A stretch of DNA of 11,230 bases from assembly GCA_003118195.1 (NCBI GenBank), contig BEXV01000228.1:69287-80516 (forward strand), in the 5' to 3' direction. The stretch is from Hemicentrotus pulcherrimus. Lineage: Eukaryota; Echinodermata; Echinoidea; Camarodonta; Strongylocentrotidae. The translations under genes were made by a program, and so were the position numbers. The notes under the pieces were generated by a model that saw nothing but the letters and a program-made list of their open reading frames with translations, was not told the DNA's origin and ran no database searches. Of the stretch, positions 1-7,176 are shown piece by piece; the first letter of the stretch is position 1, and each line of letters begins with the position of its first letter.

Positions 1-33
<33 letters not shown>
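1..33. repeat. (CT)n microsatellite, cut by the window edge
   Basis: A perfect CT dinucleotide run fills the first 33 bases and probably continues to the left of the window. A second, longer run of the same type lies at 1474-1516. Confidence 0.97.
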
Positions 34-35
<2 letters not shown>

Positions 36-1468
36 GATTTCATCTTGTCCATATTTTCCCTATAATTTATTCCTTCCTCACTCATTCCATTATTCATGTC
101 TGTGATCCTAATTACAAGATCAGTTCAGATATATCATGGTATTCCTCTGACCTGTTCACCTCACATGTAATTACTCCCCAAAATGATTTATTTCTGTGGT
201 TCATATATTTAGATGTATGTTCTTTCTGGAGCAAGATATTCCAAGCTTTCCAAGAACACTTTTTGGTTTTAAAGTATAATAAAGATGTACATGTTCTACA
301 TGTTGGATAAAAAACGGTTTTGATCATTGAAAGCTTAAAAGTGAAAACTCTTACAAGACTCAGGTTAAAAATGTGTCAAATCAATTTGTAAAAAGTTTCA
401 TGACACTTCTCTGATTTGCATTTTTTTTTAAATAATGCCAACAAAAATTAATTTGATTCTTACTTTTTGTCAGAAATTACAGTGGTAATGCACGATGAGT
501 TTTGTAACATTTTTTAACCAGTTACTGATACACAGGAATGTTGTGGCCTTGAATTTTTCAAAAAATGAAGATCTCTTTATAACTTGAGCATGATGCATGC
601 AATCCTCATGTATTTTGGCATCATAATATACGTGTAATTTTGTAACCTGGATTTGGCATTCAATTATACATATATTATATTTACGGATGTAGATATTAAT
701 ATTGTATAATTTGTATTCATATTCTTCTAAATCCTATGACTTTGGTGTTCATATATACTGATACTGACACTATACATATAGATATAAATATCTTAAAAAG
801 GATCAAGTTTGCATTCCAAAATGTTGTACAATAAATATATTTGATTTCATTCATTGGGAATGATATATTACCATCTTATTTTTCTGATGCTATTCACAAT
901 GTATTTGGATACCTGCTCTGCTAACAACAGTAATTTATTTCATCTAAAGGCTTGTTCAGAAATGGTGCTGTAAACCACCACACAAAGAAGCAGCCACTGC
1001 TCATTAATTTACCTGTAAAATAAATTGCAACTTCACTCAACAAAGGACTTGCGCGTATTCACCGAGCTAAGTGTTATAAGATACAAAAATGTGATGCGTA
1101 TTACACTTTACATCATATCTGAACGGGTGTCAACTGTCATTTCAATTAACGGTTAACCTGTGTTAATTCACTCCATTATTAACATTTATAGTTGACTTTT
1201 TATAAATTGTACATGCACTATACCTGCTTGTACCTTGCATGTTTGATGGGTTTCAAAGATAAATTAATATATAGCATTTGACTTTTCATATAAACTTATT
1301 AATCCTTCTAATTCTTGCACCTTATGTCATCATCTTTGAAAGGAGAATGCGGATAACCATTTCCTTAATATCTATTAATTGTATTTATCATGAAACATTA
1401 TATTTTATTCCTTTACTCTAACCTTTTTATTCTATATTCTGAATAAATTTGTCTCTTTCTACCCACCC

Positions 1469-1473
<5 letters not shown>
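34..1473. other. AT-rich noncoding stretch, probably intron
   Basis: I see no exon, RNA gene or mobile element here. The sequence is AT-rich, stop codons are frequent in all frames, and the one open frame of some length (minus strand, 112-327) has no recognisable protein motif. Isolated AATAAA hexamers occur at 830-835, 1019-1024 and 1442-1447, but without a coding exon upstream they mean little. If the terminal exons at 2462 and 4419 belong to a gene that enters from the left, this stretch is most simply part of its last large intron. Confidence 0.6.

Positions 1474-1516
<43 letters not shown>
1474..1516. repeat. (TC)n microsatellite
   Basis: An uninterrupted TC run of 43 bases, preceded by an impure pyrimidine stretch from about 1451 and followed by TTT. 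On the + strand it is a strong polypyrimidine tract, but it ends about 945 bases before the nearest supported acceptor, so a direct splicing role is unlikely. Confidence 0.97.
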
Positions 1517-1520
<4 letters not shown>

Positions 1521-2148
1521 TCCTGCTGTACATCTACTATTAAATATTCATATTAATTTCAATTGATGCAACAAACAGTTTTCTACCATCATGAATGTAT
1601 ATTTACTTCTTCCTGTTTCTCTGTAACATTGTCTTTGCATCTGACCCAATCAGCATTGCATTTGGATTCCTATAACCACACCGCCCTAGCAAGCATTGCT
1701 CCAACTCTCACAACATCAAATAACGCTTTCTTTTTGTTCACTTTCTTTTTATTAAATAACTAATGATATACCATCTTTCTTTTTCATTCCATTATCAACA
1801 GCACCATGTTTGAATGTACCATCGATCTTCATTTCAATTGCTACATGAATTTAACCATTAATGCTCGTTTTATGTTTTCTTAAGTACCGGTAGCTTCTTT
1901 CTTAATCATCATTTACATTGCATCTGGACTATTTGAGCTGCAAATTCATGACAGCATAAACATGTAGATACACCTCCCGTAACCCAATCATTTTTCATGA
2001 TGGAAATAATTGCAAATACATATACCTCGTCGCTCAAATTAGTGGTTAATACAGATGATTGTTTTGTATGGCATTACGGTATTACATAAGCAAAAATGGG
2101 GGAATTACAAAGCACTCACGTCTTTGTTCCACTGTATTACAGAGTCAG

Positions 2149-2189
2149 CCTGTGTATAAAGGTCACTTCAAATGACCTTTATAGGCAGG
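2149..2189. promoter_or_regulatory. Inverted repeat with AGGTCA half-sites (IR7 type)
   Basis: A perfect 11-base inverted repeat, TATAAAGGTCA (2155-2165) and TGACCTTTATA (2173-2183), surrounds a 7-base spacer. After two mismatched positions the pairing resumes with CCTG (2149-2152) and CAGG (2186-2189). Each arm contains AGGTCA, the core half-site of nuclear hormone receptors, arranged as an inverted pair. The sequence could be a receptor-binding element, a hairpin in the transcript, or the remnant of a small palindromic mobile element. The symmetry is directly visible; any function is inference. Confidence 0.5.
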
Positions 2190-2265
2190 TTTGATACTTC
2201 ATGTATAAATCACTGGAGCTAACTGCACCTACGTATTACTAAGGGAATAGTTTACTATCATTACA

Positions 2266-2355
2266 GCATGGCATGCACACTAACTCATATCTCTTTTCTC
2301 TTTAACATCAGATATATGCATGCAGTCTAACCAGAGCTTCATCAGTGCATGCATG
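2266..2355 (+). promoter_or_regulatory. Cluster of GCATG/TGCATG motifs (possible Rbfox splicing element)
   Basis: Two GCATG pentamers (2266-2270 and 2271-2275) and three TGCATG hexamers (2317-2322, 2346-2351 and the overlapping 2350-2355) lie about 105-195 bases upstream of the exon A acceptor. (U)GCAUG is the known RNA target of Rbfox splicing regulators in animals, and sites upstream of an exon often favour its skipping. Here that would favour exon B over exon A. TGCATG also occurs singly elsewhere in the window (for example 594, 1236, 5165, 5962 and 9846), so only the clustering is notable. The functional reading is inference. Confidence 0.4.
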
Positions 2356-2461
2356 ACACATCTATACAGGTTCTAAATCCTTTCACAATGAGGGGTCTTT
2401 GATACAAGATTTACGTTGTGTGGAGTATCTTGTGATGTTATGTTCTTTGTGTTTACTACAG

Positions 2462-2534
2462 GAACCTGGAGCCGCCCATCTGGTACGACACGGCAGTCCG
2501 GCTGTTTGAGGTACAGAGAATCAACGAGAGCTAA
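2462..2534 (+). CDS. Terminal coding exon A (alternative C-terminus, partial gene)
   Basis: This is a short last coding exon. It follows an acceptor (TTTACTACAG) and its first base, G, completes a codon begun in the previous exon. It then encodes 23 residues and stops at TAA (2532-2534). The peptide starts N-L-E-P-P-I-W-Y-D-T, continues through L-F-E-V-Q-R-I, and ends N-E-S. The exon is clearly richer in GC than its surroundings. The strongest evidence that it is coding is the related exon B 1.9 kb downstream: same acceptor phase, 15 of 20 residues identical, and most codon differences silent. The rest of the gene must lie to the left. I do not recognise the protein family and infer no function beyond an alternative C-terminal tail. 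A GT inside the exon (2511-2512, context GAG|GTACAG) resembles a donor and could allow internal splicing. An open frame that starts at 2416 runs through here in a different reading frame and is a shadow. Confidence 0.82.
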
Positions 2535-2846
2535 TCACAAGATGCTGCAGTCTCCTTCCACCATATTTAATGCACACTGGTACATGTTACTCTCATGAAT
2601 TAGTTTGGAATGGTGTGAACTAACCTCCCTTTTTGCCCTCAAGACTAATATGAAGTGCTGTTTTTTTTTTAATTAATGATTTATCTTTTTTCTAAAGGTT
2701 TGTTCACGTTTGTTGTGGTGAACTGTGATGGTTCCAAGTTTGTTTTCCTTTTGGTTTTACTTTTTTGTTGATAGCTTACTGTGCTTCACATTTGTGTACA
2801 TGTATTTAAAAACACACCGATTAGCAACTACCTTCATGTACACATG

Positions 2847-2859
2847 TGACCTTTGACCT
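2847..2859 (-). promoter_or_regulatory. Perfect DR1 nuclear-receptor motif
   Basis: On the minus strand the sequence reads AGGTCA-A-AGGTCA, a perfect direct repeat of the nuclear-receptor half-site with one base between copies. DR1 elements are the classical targets of HNF4, RXR/PPAR and COUP-TF type receptors. The match is exact, but a 13-base motif in noncoding DNA needs occupancy data before it can be called functional. Confidence 0.4.
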
Positions 2860-3844
2860 TTGTTCTGTGCAGCTGGTTTTTTTTTTTTTTAATCCACACT
2901 TGCCATTCATTCAAAATATTTAAAAAAATATAATATTTTTAAAAGCACTGTGGTGTATGTTTTCAATGGAGATTAAGATATCATTCTGATATGTTTTTAA
3001 TATCGATTAATTTTCCTCCATGATATGTTTTCATCTGTGCGCATGAATAGTATAAACGCAATGTATTCGGTTTAAGTCTTTTAATATCCAGTTAATGCCC
3101 TTCTGCCTCTAAGCAGACGTCTTTAATGTTGATGTGTTTTTGATTTTGTTATTTTTTTTCTTTCTTAACTACAAACATATTTAACATGATAACGACATAC
3201 AAACAAAACATCAAACAACATGAGCAGATGTTTGTTTAATGTTGACGTGTCTGTTTTATTGGTGTATTTATACATCTATCTGTAATGTTCCCTTTTTTAC
3301 TGTTACCAGTAAATTGAAAAGAAGTCTTTTAGAGATGATCCAAGTGGAATTTGTAGGGATTGATATCCCAAGGAAATGTAATTGCGCCTTTTTTGCGGTA
3401 ACATTTTATACAAGTTTTCTGTGCTTTCATGTTTGAGTTTGAGATTAAGATTAGTTCAATGCAAGAAGGGTCAATGTCTCATTTCTTCATTTAATTGAGT
3501 TGCGAGGTATTTCGTTAATCCAGAATCTATTGAGTGCATAAACTTTAGCAAGTGATTCAGATTAGCGAAACTTTCATGCCTCGAAATAATTCAATTACAA
3601 CTCACACAACATTACATTTTTGCAATTTACAAAAAATGTTCCTGTCCTGAAATTGGTAGTCATGTCGGTAAAGCTACTGCTTTTATGGTAGTATCCATAC
3701 AAGTACATTGTGCACAATATGTGTTCTTCAATTAAATAGCTTCGTTTGACAGATTTATAAAATATATTTACATGCTGTACACCATGTATGAGTTCATTTG
3801 TGTGAAAGCAGAAAAATATGAGAAACAGAATGGCAAAAGTTTGA

Positions 3845-3850
3845 AATAAA
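3845..3850 (+). terminator. Candidate polyadenylation signal for exon A
   Basis: This is the canonical AATAAA hexamer that I noticed between exon A and exon B. It would give a 3' UTR of about 1.3 kb. An ATTAAA variant lies slightly upstream at 3731-3736. There is no obvious strong GT-rich element close downstream, so the assignment is tentative. Confidence 0.3.
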
Positions 3851-4199
3851 ACGGTTCAAGAATATGAAAGTTACAAATGTTTGAAATGGGAAATAACTAC
3901 ATGTACATCTGTGCAAGTCTCAAATTTTTAATTTGATAATTTGGCTTGAGATCATTTGTCATATGTAAAAATATCACCAATCTCTGTGTTTCTCCTAAGT
4001 ACTGTACCTTCTCTCTTTAGGCATTAGCCGAAAAATATAGTTTTGCAGACATTTATAAGTTTCTGTAAAATCAAAAGACCCTACTGCAAAATTGATATTT
4101 TCGTCATTTTTTATGTAGGAAAAGTAGTCCACTTCTACGTCACATTGGCATTATCAATTTTAACTTTTTGAAATACCCTCATGTATATTGTGATTACAA

Positions 4200-4226
4200 T
4201 TTTCAACATTTTCAACATTTTCAAAC
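4200..4226. repeat. 9-bp tandem repeat, three copies
   Basis: The unit TTTTCAACA occurs twice exactly (4200-4208 and 4209-4217), followed by a changed third copy (4218-4226). It lies in the intron about 190 bases before exon B and is simple slippage-type repetition. Confidence 0.85.
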
Positions 4227-4418
4227 TTGTTACTGTTTGTTGAGTTTTGTCCATACTTTCGCCAACCTGCTTTTCAAATTTGTTGTGCTCTCTTTCAGAG
4301 CAAATTGCTATTAAAGTTGGATTTTCCCTTATCCAACCTTTATTTAATTTTAGTTTTGCCTTTCGAATAATCTGAACCAAATAATAAGTGATGCATTGTT
4401 TATTTTCCTCTCCAACAG

Positions 4419-4482
4419 GAACTTGGACCCACCGATTTGGTACGATACGGACGTGAAACTCTTTGAGATTCAGCGAGTGTAA
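4419..4482 (+). CDS. Terminal coding exon B (alternative C-terminus, partial gene)
   Basis: This is the second short last coding exon. It follows a strong acceptor (CCTCTCCAACAG). As in exon A, the first G completes a split codon, after which 20 residues are encoded, ending at TAA (4480-4482). The peptide contains N-L-D-P-P-I-W-Y-D-T and V-K-L-F-E-I-Q-R-V. Compared with exon A, 43 of 61 bases are identical, 8 of the 13 changed codons are silent, and the replacements are E/D, A/D, R/K, V/I and I/V. That is what selection on protein sequence leaves behind. Exon B lacks the three extra residues at the end of exon A and lacks the internal GT. It is probably the default last exon, given its better polypyrimidine tract and the nearby ATTAAA. 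I do not recognise the family. The long minus-strand open frame over this place (4135-4530) is a shadow. Confidence 0.85.
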
Positions 4483-4522
4483 AGTTACACAGGCATGCAG
4501 CGCTACTACCAAGTATACTAGG

Positions 4523-4602
4523 CCTCTCACTCTCCCTCTCAGTCTCCCTCCATCTCTCTATCTCTCTATCTCTTTCTTTCTCCATTCTCTTTCTGTTTTT
4601 CC
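4523..4602 (+). repeat. Imperfect pyrimidine-rich (CT/CTAT) tract
   Basis: A low-complexity stretch of CT, CCCTCT and CTAT units starts about 40 bases after the exon B stop codon. On the RNA it would be a long pyrimidine tract able to attract polypyrimidine-binding proteins, but its microsatellite character suggests slippage as its origin. Confidence 0.8.
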
Positions 4603-4754
4603 TTAAAAAAAAACAACTTATTCCTATGTATCTTAATTATTTTAATGCTTGAAGTTGAACTTGTAAATGTACATCCTCATCCACATATGTTAATGATCAC
4701 CAAATAGATAAAAAAAAATTGATGAAAACACTCCTCAGCCTGTATAAATACACC

Positions 4755-4762
4755 TGTACATA
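4755..4762 (+). promoter_or_regulatory. Pumilio-type RNA motif in the exon B 3' UTR
   Basis: TGTACATA matches the UGUANAUA consensus bound by Pumilio/PUF proteins, which repress or localise mRNAs. It lies 36 bases before the ATTAAA signal, within the probable 3' UTR. A single 8-base match can occur by chance in AT-rich DNA. Confidence 0.3.
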
Positions 4763-4797
4763 TTGTATCAGAGTACATTTTACAAAGAAGAGAAAAC

Positions 4798-4803
4798 ATT
4801 AAA
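4798..4803 (+). terminator. Candidate polyadenylation signal (ATTAAA) for exon B
   Basis: ATTAAA is the most common variant of the animal polyadenylation hexamer. It lies at a plausible distance after the exon B stop, and T-rich sequence follows within 40 bases. Confidence 0.4.
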
Positions 4804-4826
4804 ACTGGTATATTTCAATTGTTACT

Positions 4827-5308
4827 TTCCACTAGGAGTGTTCTTTAATATAGCCTTGTTAAAAGGGGGAAAGTTATTCATTTGATGGATTTGTTCATTT
4901 GCTAGTCCACCCTGCACAAAATGTCACATCCTGTTTGCAGTTGCGTGTACCATACCTACAAATGATTTGTGTTGCAAGTTAATAGATTGATCAAAAGCCA
5001 TAGTTACCAAATCAATAACATTATGAGCTAGTGCTTAAATGACAGTGTTCTTTAATGTGTATGACACTGACCAAAAACATTATTTTCCTAGTGGAATATG
5101 ATTGAGGGAACAGGCAACAGAAAGTGGCCATTGTAGACAAGTGGCCTTTCTTGAGGGAGGCAAATGCATGGCCACTGTAGACAGGTAGCCTTTATTGAGA
5201 GGTGGCGAATAACACAGGGTTGTTTGTAGTGTGTCCAAAAATCATATTTTACTGACACATGTATGACACTAAACGCAAACATTAATCTCCTAGGAGAATA
5301 TGTTTGGG
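4827..5308. repeat. Diverged repeat complex with direct and inverted copies
   Basis: Several related pieces lie close together. A 49-base direct repeat starting TGTATGACACT occurs at 5058-5106 and 5260-5308, 202 bases apart and roughly three-quarters identical by eye. AGTGTTCTTTAAT occurs at 4837-4849 and again at 5044-5056. TTCCACTAGGA at 4827-4837 is the exact reverse complement of TCCTAGTGGAA at 5086-5096. The region between the 49-base arms holds 44-base tandem units (5125-5212). The arrangement suggests an old minisatellite or an eroded non-autonomous element. I cannot assign a family. Confidence 0.6.
5125..5212. repeat. 44-bp tandem repeat, two units
   Basis: Unit one (5125-5168) begins TGGCCATTGTAGAC and unit two (5169-5212) begins TGGCCACTGTAGAC. 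The first 30 bases of each agree at all but a few positions, then the copies diverge. Each unit also contains a shorter internal repeat of the form TGGCC...TTGAG with a spacing of about 17 bases. GTGGCC-type tandem arrays of this look are, from memory, common in marine invertebrate genomes. Confidence 0.7.
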
Positions 5309-6231
5309 TGATCCATTACCGGTACATGTAACCTGAGAAGAAGAAGGAAGTATGTTGCCTTCCAGCAACCATTGATATGTAACTAACGGTATTTGTATTG
5401 ATAACTCAAGTACCTTTTGACTAATAAGCATTCTGCAATCAGTATAAGTGCACTTGGTCACATATCTGCTGGGATAGAAGGACACCATATGTTGACTCTG
5501 TATGTATTTCAAAGCACTCAATCGGCTTAAAGTGTACCAGCCAGCAAAAAAAATATTGTAATCAGCACGCTAAGGGCTTCATGATTTTCCAGTGTAACCT
5601 CTGCAAAGAGATGTATTGCAAGTTTGAATACACTCGCAATTAACATAGAAGCAACTTGTGAGTAGACCAGCCAACACACTCGTACACGCTCACAAACAAA
5701 AAATGAAATTGGCCAAAAAAAAAGCTGTTTTCAACAACCCTCACATTCAAAAAATATAAATGTTTAAAGGTTTTGATTTATGAAACATGATTCTCAATTT
5801 TGAGGCACCTTAGTACATGTAGGTTGAAGAGCTTGTAGATTTCTTTAAGTAGTTCCTTGGGTTATATTACCGGTATTCATAGAGAAGGTCTATATATGTT
5901 TTTCCCCTCTTGAGTATTAAATGCTGAACATAGAAGCATTTGATAAAAGCATATAACAATATGCATGTCTTAGATGCGTTGTTGTATATCTGCATCTATT
6001 TGACCAAAAGAAGAAAGAGGAAGTTGACACAATATGCAAGTCAACTACGACCTTCAGCAACATTCTTTATTCTTCACTGTACATGAATATAATATTGTAT
6101 ATACCATATGCATTGTGGTCGATACTGAATGTAGACTTCAAATCTGATCATGTGACCACGTGTCTATAGTTTCATAGCTTTATTGATAGCTAATCCAAAC
6201 TGTTGGTGCAGGTTTTGTTTCATGTGAGATT
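5309..6231. other. AT-rich intergenic stretch
   Basis: I see no exon or RNA gene. Two exact TACATGTA octamers lie here (5323-5330 and 5814-5821). The open frame at 5282-5521 on the minus strand has no recognisable motif. Confidence 0.5.
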
Positions 6232-6460
6232 GGAGGTGTCGCAGTATAGTGGTTCAGCCACCTAACTCTCAATCGAAAGGTTGAGGATTCAAATCCCAGT
6301 CTTTCTGGTGCTGACTGTCCCTTGTGAAGACTTCTGCCAATCTCTACCCAGATTTAAATGGGTACCTGGCAATTTCTGGGGTGATGATATTCCAGGGCCA
6401 TTACGAAGAACAGTATCGGTGCTGATGAGGCTTCCCAGGGTTTTCATTTTTTTGTTTTTT
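6232..6460 (+). mobile_element. tRNA-derived SINE
   Basis: The head resembles a tRNA gene. An acceptor-arm-like GGAGGTG is followed by an A-box-like stretch TCGCAGTATAGTGG (6239-6252) and a B box GATTCAAATCC (6286-6296) that matches the RNA polymerase III consensus at 10 of 11 positions. The body contains TACCCA-GATTTAAA-TGGGTACCTGG (from 6345), with a 6-base inverted repeat around the spacer; I recall similar cores from tRNA-derived SINEs of sea urchins and other marine invertebrates. The 3' end is T-rich (to about 6460). No 3' acceptor strand pairs with the head, so it is not a working tRNA gene. I see no clear target-site duplication, which suggests an old copy. An open frame across it (6281-6523) is a by-product. 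Exact ends are uncertain. Confidence 0.75.
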
Positions 6461-6849
6461 AAATTATATTTTATTTGGTACTTAGATCAATACAATAAAA
6501 TAAAATACAGAGTTGTAACATGATTAATACAGAAAACATTATAACAGCTTTCTATGGCATCTTGTAAAATGTTGCAAAGGAAATCAATATGTAATGTTCA
6601 TGGCTCAATTAATTAGATAAGCCTCTCCGGTAGACACAAGGATCCACCGCACCGTGCTCCAAAAACTGAAAAGGGAAAGAAAAAACACAAAAGACAGAAA
6701 CCGCTGAGGCAGCTAGTGGACCATGCTCAAACAAAGAGCTGCTTCCCATAATTCGTACCGTAAATTGCACCTTTTGTTAAGGGTAGTGAAGTGTGTAGCA
6801 TAGTATTTGGCGTTTTTCACAAGATGTTGGTTTTTTTCTGGAGCTCCTT

Positions 6850-7176
6850 TTATTTTACATGTAAGTTTTTTTCATAAAGGAGGGTGAGGATTAACAGGTA
6901 TGAGAAGGGTTGCAGGTTGATTATTGAGAGGAATATATCGGACGAAATTTTGAGAGGATTGGCATCAGGATCGGAAAATCTAATCGCTCTTTGAAGCAAA
7001 ACATTTATGTAATCTATGATATCTTCAACTCTTTTGTCAATGAGGTGGCTGTTGGAATTTATTGATGAAAAGCCTTTTCAGACTGGGCATTGTGATTGCA
7101 AATGAAGAACCACCATTTGCAAGCTTCGCAACCTTCCAACAAAAGAAACAGAAATTGAAACCGAGATTGAAGGCAT
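6850..7176 (-). pseudogene. Broken minus-strand open frame of unknown origin
   Basis: On the minus strand a frame of 109 codons runs from ATG (7174-7176) to TAA (6850-6852) and is interrupted only by one TGA (7078-7080). After the TGA come 75 open codons with a balanced composition, including the stretch DKRVEDIIDYINVLLQRA, then a leucine/isoleucine-rich segment. This looks more protein-like than other open frames nearby and could be a relic of a retroelement or a retrocopy next to the SINE. I recognise no domain. In AT-rich DNA of this size one such frame is roughly expected by chance, so confidence is low. Confidence 0.22.

Larger units (their letters stand above)
1517..2461. other. Noncoding sequence upstream of exon A, probably intron
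   Basis: This stretch ends in the acceptor AG (2460-2461) of exon A. The region just before the acceptor is T-rich but mixed with purines, so its polypyrimidine tract is weak compared with that of exon B. An open frame at 1563-1763 looks like translated AT-rich DNA. The notable contents are the inverted repeat at 2149-2189 and the GCATG cluster at 2266-2355, listed separately. Confidence 0.6.
2535..4418 (+). other. 3' UTR of exon A and/or intron to exon B
   Basis: This noncoding stretch separates the two terminal exons. When exon A is used, its beginning should be 3' UTR; when exon B is used, all of it is intron. It contains T runs (2661-2670 and 2877-2890), a DR1-type motif (2847-2859), possible polyadenylation hexamers (ATTAAA at 3731-3736, AATAAA at 3845-3850) and a 9-base tandem repeat (4200-4226). 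It ends in a good polypyrimidine tract and acceptor (TTTATTTTCCTCTCCAACAG). The open frame at 3239-3436 has no recognisable motif. I see no further copy of the duplicated exon. Confidence 0.65.
4483..4820 (+). other. Probable 3' UTR of exon B
   Basis: The sequence after the stop begins with a CT-rich stretch (about 4523-4602), then becomes AT-rich. It contains TGTACATA at 4755-4762, a match to the Pumilio target UGUANAUA, and ATTAAA at 4798-4803, a common variant polyadenylation signal about 315 bases after the stop. The transcript end near 4820 is a guess from this signal. Confidence 0.45.

Noticed and set aside
112..327. 71-codon open frame on the minus strand near the window start
   Set aside because: Cysteine, lysine and tyrosine rich without a recognisable motif; the length is ordinary for chance in a window of this size.
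4135..4530. 131-codon open frame on the minus strand, the longest in the window
   Set aside because: It is antisense to exon B and its intron, its end is the complement of the exon, and the rest is AT-rich intron with a 9-base tandem repeat that creates the KMLKML stretch. No domain is visible.
5058..5308. LTR retrotransposon flanked by the 49-base direct repeats
   Set aside because: The arms are far too short for LTRs, the interior is only about 150 bases of tandem repeat, and there is no primer-binding site or coding remnant.
6232..6305. Functional tRNA gene
   Set aside because: The A and B boxes are present, but the acceptor arm does not close and the sequence continues into a SINE body with a T-rich tail.
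6613..6750. Short plus-strand frame rich in lysine and arginine (around RAPKTEKGKKKHKRQK)
   Set aside because: Only about 44 codons, driven by an A-rich stretch, and no splice sites or start support it.
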